Notes: a model not told the origin generated them from the letters alone. Counted from the stretch's first letter, positions 15,426 to 24,092 are shown. The stretch is 42,030 bases of DNA from an uncultured delta proteobacterium (GCA_903845045.1 CAIMWA010000300.1:1-42030), one strand, 5' to 3'. Numbers and translations: made by a program.

Positions 15426-15956
15426 TTACGCTTCCGCCGCGGGAGCGGCTGCAGGTGCGGTCTCTTCGGTCTCACGGGGCTCCACCGGCGGCGGCTCGCG
15501 GGGCGGCGGCTCGCGGCGCGAGTCGTCGGACAGCCCGAGCTGCGCCTCGAAGCTCTCGTCGCGGTCGTCCTCGTCGGACGCCACGTCGATGCGGCGGACC
15601 TTCACCTCTTCGGGGTCCACGGTGACGGCGGTCGCGTCGATGTCCTTCGCGAGCACGATGGTCATGTGGCGGAGCACGGTGTCGAGCATGCGCAGGTTGC
15701 GCTCGAGCTCGGCCACGGTGCCCTTGGCGCCCAGGTACCGGAGGTACACGTAGACGCCCTTGCGGTGCTTCGCGATCGGGTACGCGAGGCGGCGCTTGCC
15801 CCAGCTCTCGATCTTGGTGAGCTTCGCGCCCGTCGACTCCAGCGCGCCGAGCGCGCGGGCGATGACCTTCTCGGAGGTCTCGCCGTCGATGTCGGGACGA
15901 AGGATGAACACGGTCTCGTAATCCGAGGACCGGGTGCTTCGTGCTTCCACTGCCAT
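15426..15956 (-). CDS. rpsF: 30S ribosomal protein S6
   Basis: 176 residues. Core S6 at about 12-105: YETVFILRPD, GKRRLAYPIAKHRKGVYVYLRY, and RMLDTVLRHMTIVL. A C-terminal tail of about 65 residues is acidic, then Pro/Arg/Glu-rich (REPPPREPPPVEP) and Ala-rich; bacterial S6 tails are often the site of added Glu residues, but this one is longer and of mixed composition. The ATG at 15956 has AGGAGG 9 nt upstream. First gene of the rpsF-rpsR-rplI operon. Confidence 0.98.
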   Translation of the reverse strand: MAVEARSTRSSDYETVFILRPDIDGETSEKVIARALGALESTGAKLTKIESWGKRRLAYPIAKHRKGVYVYLRYLGAKGTVAELERNLRMLDTVLRHMTIVLAKDIDATAVTVDPEEVKVRRIDVASDEDDRDESFEAQLGLSDDSRREPPPREPPPVEPRETEETAPAAAPAAEA

Positions 15957-16053
15957 GTTGATCGTCCTCCTGGACTCTCGTCGGAGGCCCCCGCGTCGGG
16001 CGCGGGAGCGAGGACCGCCGCTCACCATCGAGCGGTCGGGGGCGCGCTTGCTA
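15957..16053 (-). promoter_or_regulatory. rpsF promoter and structured 5' leader
   Basis: A TAGCAA box at 16048-16053 (minus strand, within gtgctagca) is a candidate -10 and would give a leader of about 85 nt. In RNA sense the leader can form a hairpin ccgctc-gatggt-gagcgg and a second stem cccgcg-cccga-cgcggg before the AGGAGG. Leaders of this operon in many bacteria bind the S6:S18 complex and repress translation; whether this leader has that fold is not proved. Confidence 0.35.
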
Positions 16054-16126
16054 GCACGGTCCTGCGCGCTTCGGGAAGTCCCGCGCCGAAGGAATCGCAC
16101 CGCCGCGCGGAGCTCCTCGACGCCGC

Positions 16127-16157
16127 TTGACCCGCGCACGCTTCCGGCGCGAAGTGT
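16127..16157 (+). promoter_or_regulatory. Probable promoter of the HEAT-repeat gene
   Basis: TTGACC at 16127-16132 and AAGTGT at 16152-16157 are 19 nt apart, with 7 nt between the second box and the ATG at 16165, again a leaderless arrangement. Confidence 0.35.
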
Positions 16158-16164
16158 CGCGCCC

Positions 16165-16818
16165 ATGACCTCCCCCCTCGACGACCGCCTGTCCACCGTG
16201 TTCGCCGCCGACCGCGCCCTGCGCATCGCGGAGTTGGAATTCCTCGACGACAGCGGCCCCGCGCACCTCGCCGCGCTGGCGCGCGCCCTCGACGCCGCCC
16301 TCGCCCTCGAGGACGCCGAGGAGTCGGGCATCCGCTGCATCCGCATCGCCGACCTGCTCGGCGAGTTCCAGGGCCCTGAGGTGGTGACGGCGCTGCTCCG
16401 GCTCCTCGACAACGACGAGCCCACGGTGCGCGAGGCGGCGGGCTCCACGCTCCTCGACCTCGGGTACTCGCGCTGGGCCGAGGTCGCCCGCGGCGTCGAG
16501 AAGCTCATCGACGACGGCAAGGCCCTCACGGCGCTCAAGGAGGTTCCCTTCGTGCTCGGCGAGATCGGCGAGCCCGGCGGCGTGAAGCTCTGCGTGCGGC
16601 TCCTCAAGCACGCCGACTCCGGCGTCGTCGCGTCGGCCGTCGAGTCCCTCGCCATGCTCGGCGACCCCGCCGTGCTGCGCGACCTCGAGAAGCTCCGCAA
16701 CGACAAGCGCATCGTCGAGTCCGACGACGACGCCGACGCGCCCGAGGGCGGCGGATCGCCCACCGTGGGCGACCTCGTGAACGACGTCATCGAGCACCTG
16801 CGCTCGATCAAGGGCTGA
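16165..16818 (+). CDS. HEAT-repeat protein
   Basis: 217 residues of all-helical protein with two to three HEAT/PBS-lyase-like repeats (GPEVVTALLRLLDNDEPTVR, EPGGVKLCVRLLKHADSGVV, ASAVESLAMLGDPAVLRDLE) and a C-terminal acidic linker (ESDDDADAPEGGG) before a last helix. Such folds serve as protein-binding scaffolds in the cytosol. The ATG at 16165 starts the helical region directly. It is 24 bp ahead of a methyltransferase gene on the same strand and divergent from rpsF. The partner is unknown. Confidence 0.8.
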   Translation: MTSPLDDRLSTVFAADRALRIAELEFLDDSGPAHLAALARALDAALALEDAEESGIRCIRIADLLGEFQGPEVVTALLRLLDNDEPTVREAAGSTLLDLGYSRWAEVARGVEKLIDDGKALTALKEVPFVLGEIGEPGGVKLCVRLLKHADSGVVASAVESLAMLGDPAVLRDLEKLRNDKRIVESDDDADAPEGGGSPTVGDLVNDVIEHLRSIKG

Positions 16819-16842
16819 GCCCGCTCCCGCACCGCGACCCCG

Positions 16843-17682
16843 ATGGCCGTCTACGCCGGCGACGCCGGGCTCGAGCACGCGCTGGCCTACGACGCCGCGT
16901 TCGTGCCCCGCTATGCCCAGCGCTTCGGCGAGCGGCTGCTCCTCGCCCTCGACCTCCCTCCGCGGCCGAGCGTCCTCGACCTCGCGTGCCGCACCGGCTA
17001 CCCCGCGGTGCAGGTGCTCGAGCGCGCGCGCGACGGCCGCGTCATCGCCCTCGACGAGGACGGCCGCTACCTCGAGCTCGCCCGCGCCCGCGCCGGCGCC
17101 GAGCTCGGGCGGCGCATCTTCTTCAAGCAGGGATCCCCCACGTCGCTGGGCTTCTCCGACGAGATCTTCAGCAACGTCGTGGGCAACCTCATCGACCGCG
17201 TCGCCCGCGACCGCTCGGCGGTGCTCGCCGAGAGCGCCCGCGTGCTGCGCCCTGGGGGTCAGCTCGCGGTGACGCTCCCGCTCCGGGGCAGCTTCGTCGA
17301 GGCCGTCGACGTGCTCCGCGAGGTCTCCCAGCGCTTCGCCGACGACGGCCTCGCGACGCGCGTGGACCGCTACGAGCACGGCATGCCCGGCGTCGAGGCG
17401 CTGCGCGAGGAGATCGAGGCCGCGGGCTTCGAGCGCGTCTCCGTCGACGCGTGGCAGTTCACCCTCGAGTACGCCTCCGCCGCGGACCTCTTCGCCGACC
17501 CCGTCGCGCAGGCCGCCGCGATGCCCGAGTGGCGCGCGTGCGCCGAGGGTGCCGCGCGGCCCGACGAGGTGCTCGCCGAGCTCCGACGGTTCCTCGACAC
17601 GTACTTCGAGGGCAGGCGCCTCGCGATCACCGTCGAGGGCGGCTGCGCCGTGGGCCACCGCACCCTCGGGCGCCTCCCGTAG
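16843..17682 (+). CDS. Class I SAM-dependent methyltransferase-like protein
   Basis: 279 residues, Rossmann methyltransferase fold: motif I VLDLACRTGYPAV at 44-56, acidic strand-2 end VIALDED, IFSNVVGNLIDR, and LRPGGQLAVTLPL as the post-III strand. Motif I normally reads D-x-(A/G)-C-G-T-G; here Arg50 stands where the second Gly is expected, which may weaken SAM binding. The C-terminal 100 residues hold an insertion similar to small-molecule methyltransferases. Closely follows the HEAT-repeat gene and may be co-transcribed. Substrate unknown. Confidence 0.78.
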   Translation: MAVYAGDAGLEHALAYDAAFVPRYAQRFGERLLLALDLPPRPSVLDLACRTGYPAVQVLERARDGRVIALDEDGRYLELARARAGAELGRRIFFKQGSPTSLGFSDEIFSNVVGNLIDRVARDRSAVLAESARVLRPGGQLAVTLPLRGSFVEAVDVLREVSQRFADDGLATRVDRYEHGMPGVEALREEIEAAGFERVSVDAWQFTLEYASAADLFADPVAQAAAMPEWRACAEGAARPDEVLAELRRFLDTYFEGRRLAITVEGGCAVGHRTLGRLP

Positions 17683-17720
17683 CGCCCGCGACGCGCTCCT
17701 GCTTCGCGCCCTTCGCGGCA

Positions 17721-17749
17721 TTGCCTCGCGCCGAGGACTGCACTACATC
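17721..17749 (+). promoter_or_regulatory. Probable promoter of the fatty-acid hydroxylase gene
   Basis: TTGCCT at 17721-17726 and TACATC at 17744-17749 are 17 nt apart; 6 nt separate the -10 from the GTG at 17756. Confidence 0.35.
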
Positions 17750-17755
17750 GGCGCC

Positions 17756-18451
17756 GTGGAAAGCACCCTCGACGACGCTCCGACGGTGAACGGCGTGCCC
17801 CTCGCGGGCCCCTTCATCGGCGACATCCAGGCGACGCACCGCTTCATTTCGCCGCGGATGTTCCGCTCGGACTTCTTCGAGTTCTTCAGCAAGGTGCACC
17901 CCGGCGTGCCGGCGCTGATGTACCTCCCGCTCGTGGCGTTCGTGCTCTGGCACGGCGCCAGGGTCTCGTCGCCCGGCGTGCTCGGCGGCACCTTCGTCGG
18001 CGGCTTCCTCATCTGGACGCTCACCGAGTACCTGCTGCACCGGTTCTACTTCCACATCGACCCGCGCACGCCGGTGCGCAAGTGGCTCTACTTCTACTCG
18101 CACGGCATCCACCACCAGTACCCCGACGACTTCTACCGCCTCGTGATGCCGCCGCTCCTCAGCGCCATCCCCGCGGGGCTCTTCTGGGCGCTGTTCCGCG
18201 CGACGCTGCCTGCGTCGGTGGTCCCGGGGCTCTTCGCGGGCTTCGCCTGCGGCTACGTCTATTACGACTACGTGCACTTCGCGACGCACCACGTGAAGCC
18301 GCCGCGCGCGGCCTGGCTCGCGCCCATCGCGACGGTCATGAAGGAGCAGCGCCGCCGCCACATGCGCCACCACTTCCAGGACCACGACCGCGGCTTCGGC
18401 GTCTCCATGCCGCTGTGGGACCACGTCTTCGGCACCCACGAAGGTCCGTAG
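17756..18451 (+). CDS. Fatty acid hydroxylase superfamily (sterol desaturase) membrane protein
   Basis: 231 residues starting at GTG 17756. Di-iron His clusters are complete: HRFYFH at 95-100, HGIHH at 116-120, HFATHH at 174-179 and HMRHH at 202-206, with about four membrane helices in pairs (53-66, 72-92, 131-147, 152-172). The order and the RGFGVSMPLWDHVFGTH ending match fatty acid 2-hydroxylase-like enzymes that hydroxylate acyl chains, for example of sphingolipids, which some myxobacteria make. The earlier open frame has no family character and the promoter geometry supports the GTG. Confidence 0.85.
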   Translation: MESTLDDAPTVNGVPLAGPFIGDIQATHRFISPRMFRSDFFEFFSKVHPGVPALMYLPLVAFVLWHGARVSSPGVLGGTFVGGFLIWTLTEYLLHRFYFHIDPRTPVRKWLYFYSHGIHHQYPDDFYRLVMPPLLSAIPAGLFWALFRATLPASVVPGLFAGFACGYVYYDYVHFATHHVKPPRAAWLAPIATVMKEQRRRHMRHHFQDHDRGFGVSMPLWDHVFGTHEGP

Positions 18452-18469
18452 CGTCGTCTGCGGACGTCG

Positions 18470-19177
18470 TCAGGGGGCGTACGAAGCGCCGCCGCGGCCG
18501 CAGCGCACCTGCGTGAAGCCCAGCGCGCGCAGCCCCGGACGCACCCCCGCGGGCGTGAGCCGGTCGAGCATCGCGGCGTCGCACGCGCCGTGGTCGAAGC
18601 GCAGCGTTCGGTCGCCGTCGCCCTCGCCGTGCACGCAGCCCACGCCGAGGCGCGCGAGGTGATCGAGCCGGTGCGCGAGCTGATGGCGCAGCGCCGCGCG
18701 GTCGTCGTCGCTCGTCGCCGTCGTCACCGGGTGCTCGGCGATGAACCGCGTCACCCGCACCGCCGCCGCGCCCGCGCTGCGCTCGCGACGCGCCGCCATC
18801 TCCGCCCGAAGCGCCGCCACCCGTGCCGCCTCGGGACCGCCCGCGGGCACCGCCGCGAGGTGCGACTCGGCGCCGGCCATGTTGCCGCCGACGCCGTCCG
18901 CCGCGACGTAGCCGCACGCGAGCTCGTGCTCCGCCGCGGCGACGTGCTCCGCGGGGCTCATCGCGACGAACACACGATGGGCCTCGGCCATGCGCGCGGC
19001 GCGCTCCTCGGGGCTGGCCAGCGTGCCCACGGCGGCGTCGCTCTCGGTCAGCGCGCGCCCGTAGAGCGCGATGGCGCCCACGCACGCGCCGCCGAGCACG
19101 AGCACCGCGCCCAGCAACACCAGCGCGCGCGGAGCGCCCTTCGGCTCGGCGGCATCTTCAGCGTCGGTCTGAGTCAC
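18470..19177 (-). CDS. Membrane-anchored hypothetical protein
   Basis: 235 residues, GTG start. One membrane helix at about 16-40 after a short acidic cytoplasmic tail, then a helical extracytoplasmic region (SPEERAARMAEAHRVF..., Ala/Glu/Arg-rich) and a C-terminal domain with three Cys. No family recognised. It begins 13 bp behind the porin gene on the same strand, so it is probably in that operon. Confidence 0.65.
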   Translation of the reverse strand: MTQTDAEDAAEPKGAPRALVLLGAVLVLGGACVGAIALYGRALTESDAAVGTLASPEERAARMAEAHRVFVAMSPAEHVAAAEHELACGYVAADGVGGNMAGAESHLAAVPAGGPEAARVAALRAEMAARRERSAGAAAVRVTRFIAEHPVTTATSDDDRAALRHQLAHRLDHLARLGVGCVHGEGDGDRTLRFDHGACDAAMLDRLTPAGVRPGLRALGFTQVRCGRGGASYAP

Positions 19178-19190
19178 CCCCGCGAGGGTG

Positions 19191-20615
19191 TCACAGATAG
19201 CTGCTGTTGAACCACCACTCGGCGCCGAGGCCGAGGTAGTGCTCGACGGTGTTGAAGCCCGCGGGGTCGTCGGGCGCGTAGAGCCGGCGCGCGCCCTCGT
19301 CGCGGATGCTCGCGGCGTAGATGAGCTGGAGGTGCGGACGCGTGTAGCTGCCGCGCCCCATGGGCGACACGAAGGGCATCACCGAGAAGCGCCACACCGT
19401 GCCCGCGAGCGCGCCGCTGCCCGTCGCCGGGTCGATGGCGTCGTAGACCACGTGCTGGTAGCTCGCCTCGGCGCTCACGCCGGCGCGCTGGCCGAACCAC
19501 ACGATGGGGCGCACCGCGACGGCGCCCTCGACGAGCGCGTTGCGGCTGAAAACCCCCGGGTCCGCGTCGCGGAAGAAGCGGAAGTACGCGCCGACCATGA
19601 GCGCGAAGGCGCCGCTCTCCCAGTTGCCCGAGAGCGCGACGCGGATGTCCTGCGCGCGGGCGCTGGTGCGGGCGCTCGCGAGGGTGATGGGCACCGCGAG
19701 GTCGCCGTACGCGCCGAGCCCCTGCCCGTAGCGCACGAACACGTTGAGGAACGACGGTCCGCGGTAGATGCCCGCCTGCGCGCCGACGACCCAGCCGTCG
19801 TCCGAGGGGAGCTCGATGCGCGTGCCCGCGTCGTTGGTCTGCCGCACGCCCGCGGCGATGGAGTGGAACTCGCCGTAGAGCGAGAGCTTGAGCCCCTCGC
19901 GCGACGTGCGCCCCGCCGAGTACCACGTCGCCTTGACGGCTCCGAAGATGCGCGGGCGGTCGAGCAGGTACGCCGTCGTCGGACCGAAGCCGTCGCGCGC
20001 TGCCACGCTCAGCGTCTGGAGCTGGTACGGGTTGTCGAGGCGGTTCATCCCGACGGCGGCCTGCACGGCGACGTGCGAGCCCGCGTCGAAGCGCGCGCCG
20101 CCGCCGATCATGTTCAGGCTGTCCATGGGCCAGAAGTTGAGCAGGTAGACGTCGTCGCCGCGGTACATGCGCGACCCGACCCACAGCGAGAGGTGCTCGT
20201 GCAGCGCGCCGCGCTCCTCGACGTAGAGGTTGCGGATCGCGAAGGTGGCCGTGAAGTCACCCGTGTAGTGGAAGAGGTCGTTGTTGACGCCGATGGTGGT
20301 GATGACGCGCCACCGCACGTCGCCGTTGCGGCGCTCGTAGTTGAACTGCAGCTCGGCGTACGGCGCGAGCAGCAGCCGCGGTCCGAAGGCCACGAGGTTC
20401 GTGTCGATGGCCGTGCGCCCGCGCAGGTCGCTCGCGACGCCGACGCGCCCGTACGATCCGAAGGAGAAGCCGCTGGGGTCGTCGGGCACCGTCTCGCGCG
20501 CGGCGGCCACGGCCTGCGAAGGCGTCGGCGCGCCCGGCGGGAGCGGCTGCGCGACCACCACGGACCCGGCCATGAACACCGCGCCCGCAGCGCACCCGAC
20601 GCTCCACCGTTTCAC
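19191..20615 (-). CDS. LamB-like carbohydrate porin (outer membrane)
   Basis: 474 residues. Signal peptide ends near VVVAQP; the mature part starts with GFSFGSYGRVGVASDL, typical of maltoporin-like proteins, continues as alternating beta-strands (GDDVYLLNFWPMDSLNMIGGGARFD, like the LamB first-loop region) and closes with YLGLGAEWWFN. By family it forms a trimeric sugar channel. GTG at 20615 is chosen because TAGTAT sits 10 nt ahead and the signal peptide then begins MKRW; GTG at 20624 would place the start 1 nt behind that box. A gamma-glutamyltransferase-like gene is 33 bp upstream. No sugar-transport genes are nearby. Confidence 0.75.
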   Translation of the reverse strand: MKRWSVGCAAGAVFMAGSVVVAQPLPPGAPTPSQAVAAARETVPDDPSGFSFGSYGRVGVASDLRGRTAIDTNLVAFGPRLLLAPYAELQFNYERRNGDVRWRVITTIGVNNDLFHYTGDFTATFAIRNLYVEERGALHEHLSLWVGSRMYRGDDVYLLNFWPMDSLNMIGGGARFDAGSHVAVQAAVGMNRLDNPYQLQTLSVAARDGFGPTTAYLLDRPRIFGAVKATWYSAGRTSREGLKLSLYGEFHSIAAGVRQTNDAGTRIELPSDDGWVVGAQAGIYRGPSFLNVFVRYGQGLGAYGDLAVPITLASARTSARAQDIRVALSGNWESGAFALMVGAYFRFFRDADPGVFSRNALVEGAVAVRPIVWFGQRAGVSAEASYQHVVYDAIDPATGSGALAGTVWRFSVMPFVSPMGRGSYTRPHLQLIYAASIRDEGARRLYAPDDPAGFNTVEHYLGLGAEWWFNSSYL

Positions 20616-20625
20616 GCGCGGCACG

Positions 20626-20631
20626 ATACTA
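20626..20631 (-). promoter_or_regulatory. -10-like TAGTAT before the porin gene
   Basis: TAGTAT lies 10 nt before the GTG at 20615 in the short gap behind the gamma-glutamyltransferase-like gene, so the porin may have its own promoter. Confidence 0.4.
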
Positions 20632-20648
20632 CCGACGGCGCTCGACGG

Positions 20649-21725
20649 TCACCGCGGATCTTCGCGTCCGATGGCGCCGATGGAGGTCACCAGCGGCGCC
20701 CGCGAGGTGTCGCGCACCACCCACGCCGCCACCGCGTCGCTGGACCACGCCGACGGGTCGTCGACGAGCAGCCCCGGGAGCCCCGCGAGGGCGAAGCGGG
20801 CCGCCACCGCGCGGTCGCGCAGCGCGACGAGGTTGCCGGAGCCCGACACTCCGAGACCCGCCCAGGCGCGTGACTCGGCGCGGCACAGGGCCAGCGGCAG
20901 CGGCGTCGGCAGCGGCGTTCCTGGACGCCACCGCGGAACACCCTTGACAGGCGCCGGGAGCAGTGCGGGAAGCGCGAGCGCGGGGAGCTCGGGAAGCGAC
21001 ACCGCGGCCTTGGGCAGCGCCCAGCAGCACGCCACGATGACGCCGTGCATGTCGGCGGCGACGAGGCTCTCGACGTCCACCGCGGGCAGCGCCGGCGGAG
21101 CGTGCACGCCGGGGTGCTTGCGGTAGCGCGGCGGCACCGCGACCTCGTGGCCGTCGGCGACGCACGGGATCATGGAGACCACCGGCGCGGGGTGCCGCTC
21201 GAGGTCCTCCTTGGAGAAGCTCCCTGCGGCGATGGGCCCCACGGCCTGCAGGATCGAGCGCAGCACGCCCACGCGCTCGAGGGCGTCGAAGCCGACGCGG
21301 TGGAGCTGCACGAGAAGCTCCATGCGCGCACGGGTGCCGACGTCGGGGTCGCTCTCGCGCACCGCCGCGAGGGCCGTGCGCACGATGGCCGAGAGGGGCA
21401 GCGACCCGAAGCGCGCGTGCGCCGCGAGCACGCCCTCGAGGAGCCCCGGCACCGCCGCCGTGCTCGACTCCGCGGGCGACGCACCGGTGCGCGGACGCGT
21501 GGTGCCGAGGCCCGGAGCGCGGGCGCGGGCGTCGATGAAATGGAGCCCCACGCCGGGACCTCCGATGACGATCGCGCCGGACCCGAGGAGCGCCGCGGGC
21601 GTGCCGCGAACGGCGCCGGCGAGCATGCCCGCCACGGCCATGTCGAGCGCCGTGCCCTGCTCGGCGATGAGGGCCTGCGCGGCGGCCTGGGCGACCGGAT
21701 CGCGCGCGATGACCGCGTTGCGCAT
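20649..21725 (-). CDS. Gamma-glutamyltransferase-like protein lacking the catalytic threonine
   Basis: 358 residues, far shorter than true GGT (about 540). N-terminal family marks are good: ARDPVAQAAAQALIAEQGTALDMAVAG at 7-33, LHFIDARARAP at 61-71 (the substrate-binding Arg region) and AVPGLLEGVLAAHARFGSLPLS at 91-112. Where the small subunit should start with Thr-Thr-His, the sequence reads VESLVAADMHGVIVA near 218-232, so the autoprocessing/nucleophile Thr seems absent. No signal peptide, hence probably cytosolic. Likely a non-catalytic or repurposed Ntn-fold relative. It begins 3 bp behind the DUF72 gene. Confidence 0.65.
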   Translation of the reverse strand: MRNAVIARDPVAQAAAQALIAEQGTALDMAVAGMLAGAVRGTPAALLGSGAIVIGGPGVGLHFIDARARAPGLGTTRPRTGASPAESSTAAVPGLLEGVLAAHARFGSLPLSAIVRTALAAVRESDPDVGTRARMELLVQLHRVGFDALERVGVLRSILQAVGPIAAGSFSKEDLERHPAPVVSMIPCVADGHEVAVPPRYRKHPGVHAPPALPAVDVESLVAADMHGVIVACCWALPKAAVSLPELPALALPALLPAPVKGVPRWRPGTPLPTPLPLALCRAESRAWAGLGVSGSGNLVALRDRAVAARFALAGLPGLLVDDPSAWSSDAVAAWVVRDTSRAPLVTSIGAIGREDPR

Positions 21726-21728
21726 GGC

Positions 21729-22475
21729 CTACTCCGACCCGTCCTCGTCGTCTTCTTCTTCGTCGTCGTCGTCGGAGCCGTCCACGTCGTCGTCGTCGAG
21801 CTCCTCGTCGTCGCCGGAAGCCTCGATCTCGCCGACGAGCTTCGCGAAGCCCACGGCCTCGCGCCACGCCTGCTGCGACTGGAACACCACGAAGGCCTCG
21901 TCGACGTCGACGAGCGCCTCGGCCAGCGCCTCGAGGCGCCCCATGGTGTACCGCTGGTCCGTGCCGAGGCCGCGCATGCGGGCGTACGCGAACGCCGCGC
22001 CGGGCTCGTCCTGCAACGGATCACCGGAGACCACGGCGCCGAACTGCTCCGCGACGCGCACGGCCTCCTCGTGGTCCCAGAGCCCCGAGGGCTCCCAGAC
22101 GAGCGTCGGCGCGAGGGCGCGGGCGCGCTCGAGCACCGGGCGAAAGCGCTCGAAGGCCACGCTGCCCGGCGACACGCCGAGGGGCGAGCGCAGCACGGCG
22201 ATGCGGGCGCCGAGGGCCTGGAGCTGGTTTCCGAAGCGGTCGAGCTCGGAGCGGGTCTTCGCCGCGTCACGCAGCGGCCAGTCGCGCTCGCCGAACAGCG
22301 ACTCCGGGGCCACCGCGGAGAACACGAAGCCCTCGGGCGCCGCGCGACGCCACGCCGCCAGCGTCTTGGGCGGAGGGACCGGCGCGCGCAGGTCGATCTC
22401 GACGAAGCGGAGACGGGAAAGATAACGCTCCCGCGGGACGACGAAGCCCGCGGTACCGACACGGATGCTGCTCAT
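21729..22475 (-). CDS. DUF72 family protein with acidic tail
   Basis: 248 residues. The TIM-barrel DUF72 (YecE-like) family is recognised from RVGTAGFVVPRERYLSRLRFVEID at the N-terminus, the FVFSAVAPESL segment, and LVWEPSGLWD. Biochemical role is unknown; a nuclease or metal-binding function has been suggested for relatives. The last 30 residues are almost all Asp/Glu, an unusual tail. It is a little shorter than typical members (250-300). Same strand and 3 bp from the GGT-like gene, so surely co-transcribed. Confidence 0.8.
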   Translation of the reverse strand: MSSIRVGTAGFVVPRERYLSRLRFVEIDLRAPVPPPKTLAAWRRAAPEGFVFSAVAPESLFGERDWPLRDAAKTRSELDRFGNQLQALGARIAVLRSPLGVSPGSVAFERFRPVLERARALAPTLVWEPSGLWDHEEAVRVAEQFGAVVSGDPLQDEPGAAFAYARMRGLGTDQRYTMGRLEALAEALVDVDEAFVVFQSQQAWREAVGFAKLVGEIEASGDDEELDDDDVDGSDDDDEEEDDEDGSE

Positions 22476-22588
22476 GGAAGGGCGCGGAGGGTACCTCAGG
22501 TCGCCCGCGCGCCGCACGCCGAAGTCGGGCACGAACGACGGTTTCTTCGACGCGACCTCGCGCGGCAGCGGCCCGATGGCGCGGGCGC

Positions 22589-24079
22589 TCAGAACCCGCG
22601 GCGCAGGGCGAGCAGCGTGGTCAGCGACCCGAGCGCCTCGCCGCCGACGTCGACGTCGCGCTGCCCGGTGAGCGACAGCGCCGCGGACCAGTGGTCCCGG
22701 AAGTACCAGTCGAGGCGGGCGTTGGCGACGATGCTGAAGGACCCCGCCGTCGTGTATGCCGCGTAGGCGACGCTGCCCGAGAGGTACCAGCTGTCGTTGA
22801 AGGTGTAGGCCACGTCGGCCTCGACGGACCACCGCGTCGCCGCGACGGGGGCCCCGGCGCCGAACTGCGCGGTGCTGCGCCCGAAAGCCGCGACGCCGAA
22901 GACGCCCACGGAGTCCGGGTCCCGGTCGTAGAGGTAGTACGCGCCGACGACGCCGAAGGTGGTCGCGCGGATCGACTGCGAGAAGGTGAGCTGGAGCTGC
23001 CCCTGAACCACCGAGGCCGGGTGCGGCGCGAGGAGGTTCGTGAGCCACGCCGGACACGAAGCGGGCGTGCGCGCGCAGAGCTGCGAGACCTCGGCCGCGG
23101 AGGTCGTCGTGCCGTTGCGGTTGGCGAAGGTCGTGAGCGCCTGCGTCGATCCGTAGAGCCCCGCGTTGCCCGCGAGGGTGAAGCTGCTCGACGAGTGCTC
23201 GCCGTGCGCGAAGCGCCAGTACACCGACGCTCCGCCGCCGGCCGACCCCGACGCCGACGCGAGCTGCGCGTCCACCGTCGTGGGCGTGGCGCCAGGACGC
23301 GCGGCGGCGAAGGTCACCGACGTCGGCGCGAGCGTCGTCGACACCGGCGAGAAGTTTCCGTCGAGCGTGAAGAGCCAGTTCTCGTGGGGTTTCCACGTCG
23401 TCCCGGCGTTGAACTGGAACACCGTGCCGCCCTGGCTCGCGAAGCTCGAACCGGCCGGCGGCGACGTCGCGCCGTAGTACGACACCGACGCGCCGAGGCG
23501 CACGAGCAGCCGTCGATGCGTCGTGAACGCGCCGCGGTGGTTGAACGTCATGGACCACGCGCGCGGCGACGCGGCCGTCGACCCCGACCCGGTGAGCGAG
23601 AGGTCGTCGCTCATGTTCGGCGACCCGTCGTCGCCCTCGTCCTCGAACACCGGCGGGGGCTCTTCGGGCTCCGCGGCAGGCATCGGCGCTGCGTCGGCGG
23701 CGCTCGCCGAGGTCGTCGGAGCGGGCGGCGGCGGAACCGTCACCGGCGGCCCCGGCGCAGCTGCGGGAGAGACCGCGGGATGGTCCGGTGGGACCTCCCT
23801 GGCGACCGGTGCGGCGTCCACGCGAGGGCGCGCGGGAGCAGGCGGCGCGGCGTCCTCGTGGGCGACGGGCGTGAGGTCGACGGCGGGTGTCGGCGCCGCC
23901 GGGGCCGTGTCGTGGCGATGGTGCCGGTGCCGATGCCGGGGCGATGCATCGGCGTCGTCCTCCGCGGGGGCGCCGTGCGTTGCCGTCTGTGCCGCGGCGC
24001 CGCGCCCGAAGACGACCACCGCACACGCCGCGACGAGGACGCCGTGGAGGGTTCCGCTTCGCTGGCGCCGAGCGCGCAC
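22589..24079 (-). CDS. Outer-membrane beta-barrel protein with Pro-rich N-terminal region
   Basis: 496 residues, GTG start. Signal peptide ends near GRGAAAQT; residues about 35-55 contain a His-rich patch (RHRHRHHRHD), and 55-140 are Ala/Pro-rich with VPPPPAP, a likely periplasmic spacer. From about 165 the protein alternates short amphipathic strands and polar turns to a C-terminal Phe (ALRRGF), the usual outer-membrane barrel ending. No specific family was recognised. It heads the minus-strand series DUF72, GGT-like, porin, but is 113 bp from DUF72 and may be separate. Confidence 0.7.
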   Translation of the reverse strand: MRARRQRSGTLHGVLVAACAVVVFGRGAAAQTATHGAPAEDDADASPRHRHRHHRHDTAPAAPTPAVDLTPVAHEDAAPPAPARPRVDAAPVAREVPPDHPAVSPAAAPGPPVTVPPPPAPTTSASAADAAPMPAAEPEEPPPVFEDEGDDGSPNMSDDLSLTGSGSTAASPRAWSMTFNHRGAFTTHRRLLVRLGASVSYYGATSPPAGSSFASQGGTVFQFNAGTTWKPHENWLFTLDGNFSPVSTTLAPTSVTFAAARPGATPTTVDAQLASASGSAGGGASVYWRFAHGEHSSSSFTLAGNAGLYGSTQALTTFANRNGTTTSAAEVSQLCARTPASCPAWLTNLLAPHPASVVQGQLQLTFSQSIRATTFGVVGAYYLYDRDPDSVGVFGVAAFGRSTAQFGAGAPVAATRWSVEADVAYTFNDSWYLSGSVAYAAYTTAGSFSIVANARLDWYFRDHWSAALSLTGQRDVDVGGEALGSLTTLLALRRGF

Positions 24080-24086
24080 GTTCGAG

Positions 24087-24092
24087 ATCTAT
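24087..24092 (-). promoter_or_regulatory. -10-like ATAGAT before the barrel protein gene
   Basis: ATAGAT lies 7 nt before the GTG at 24079, the same spacing as at several other genes here. Confidence 0.3.
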
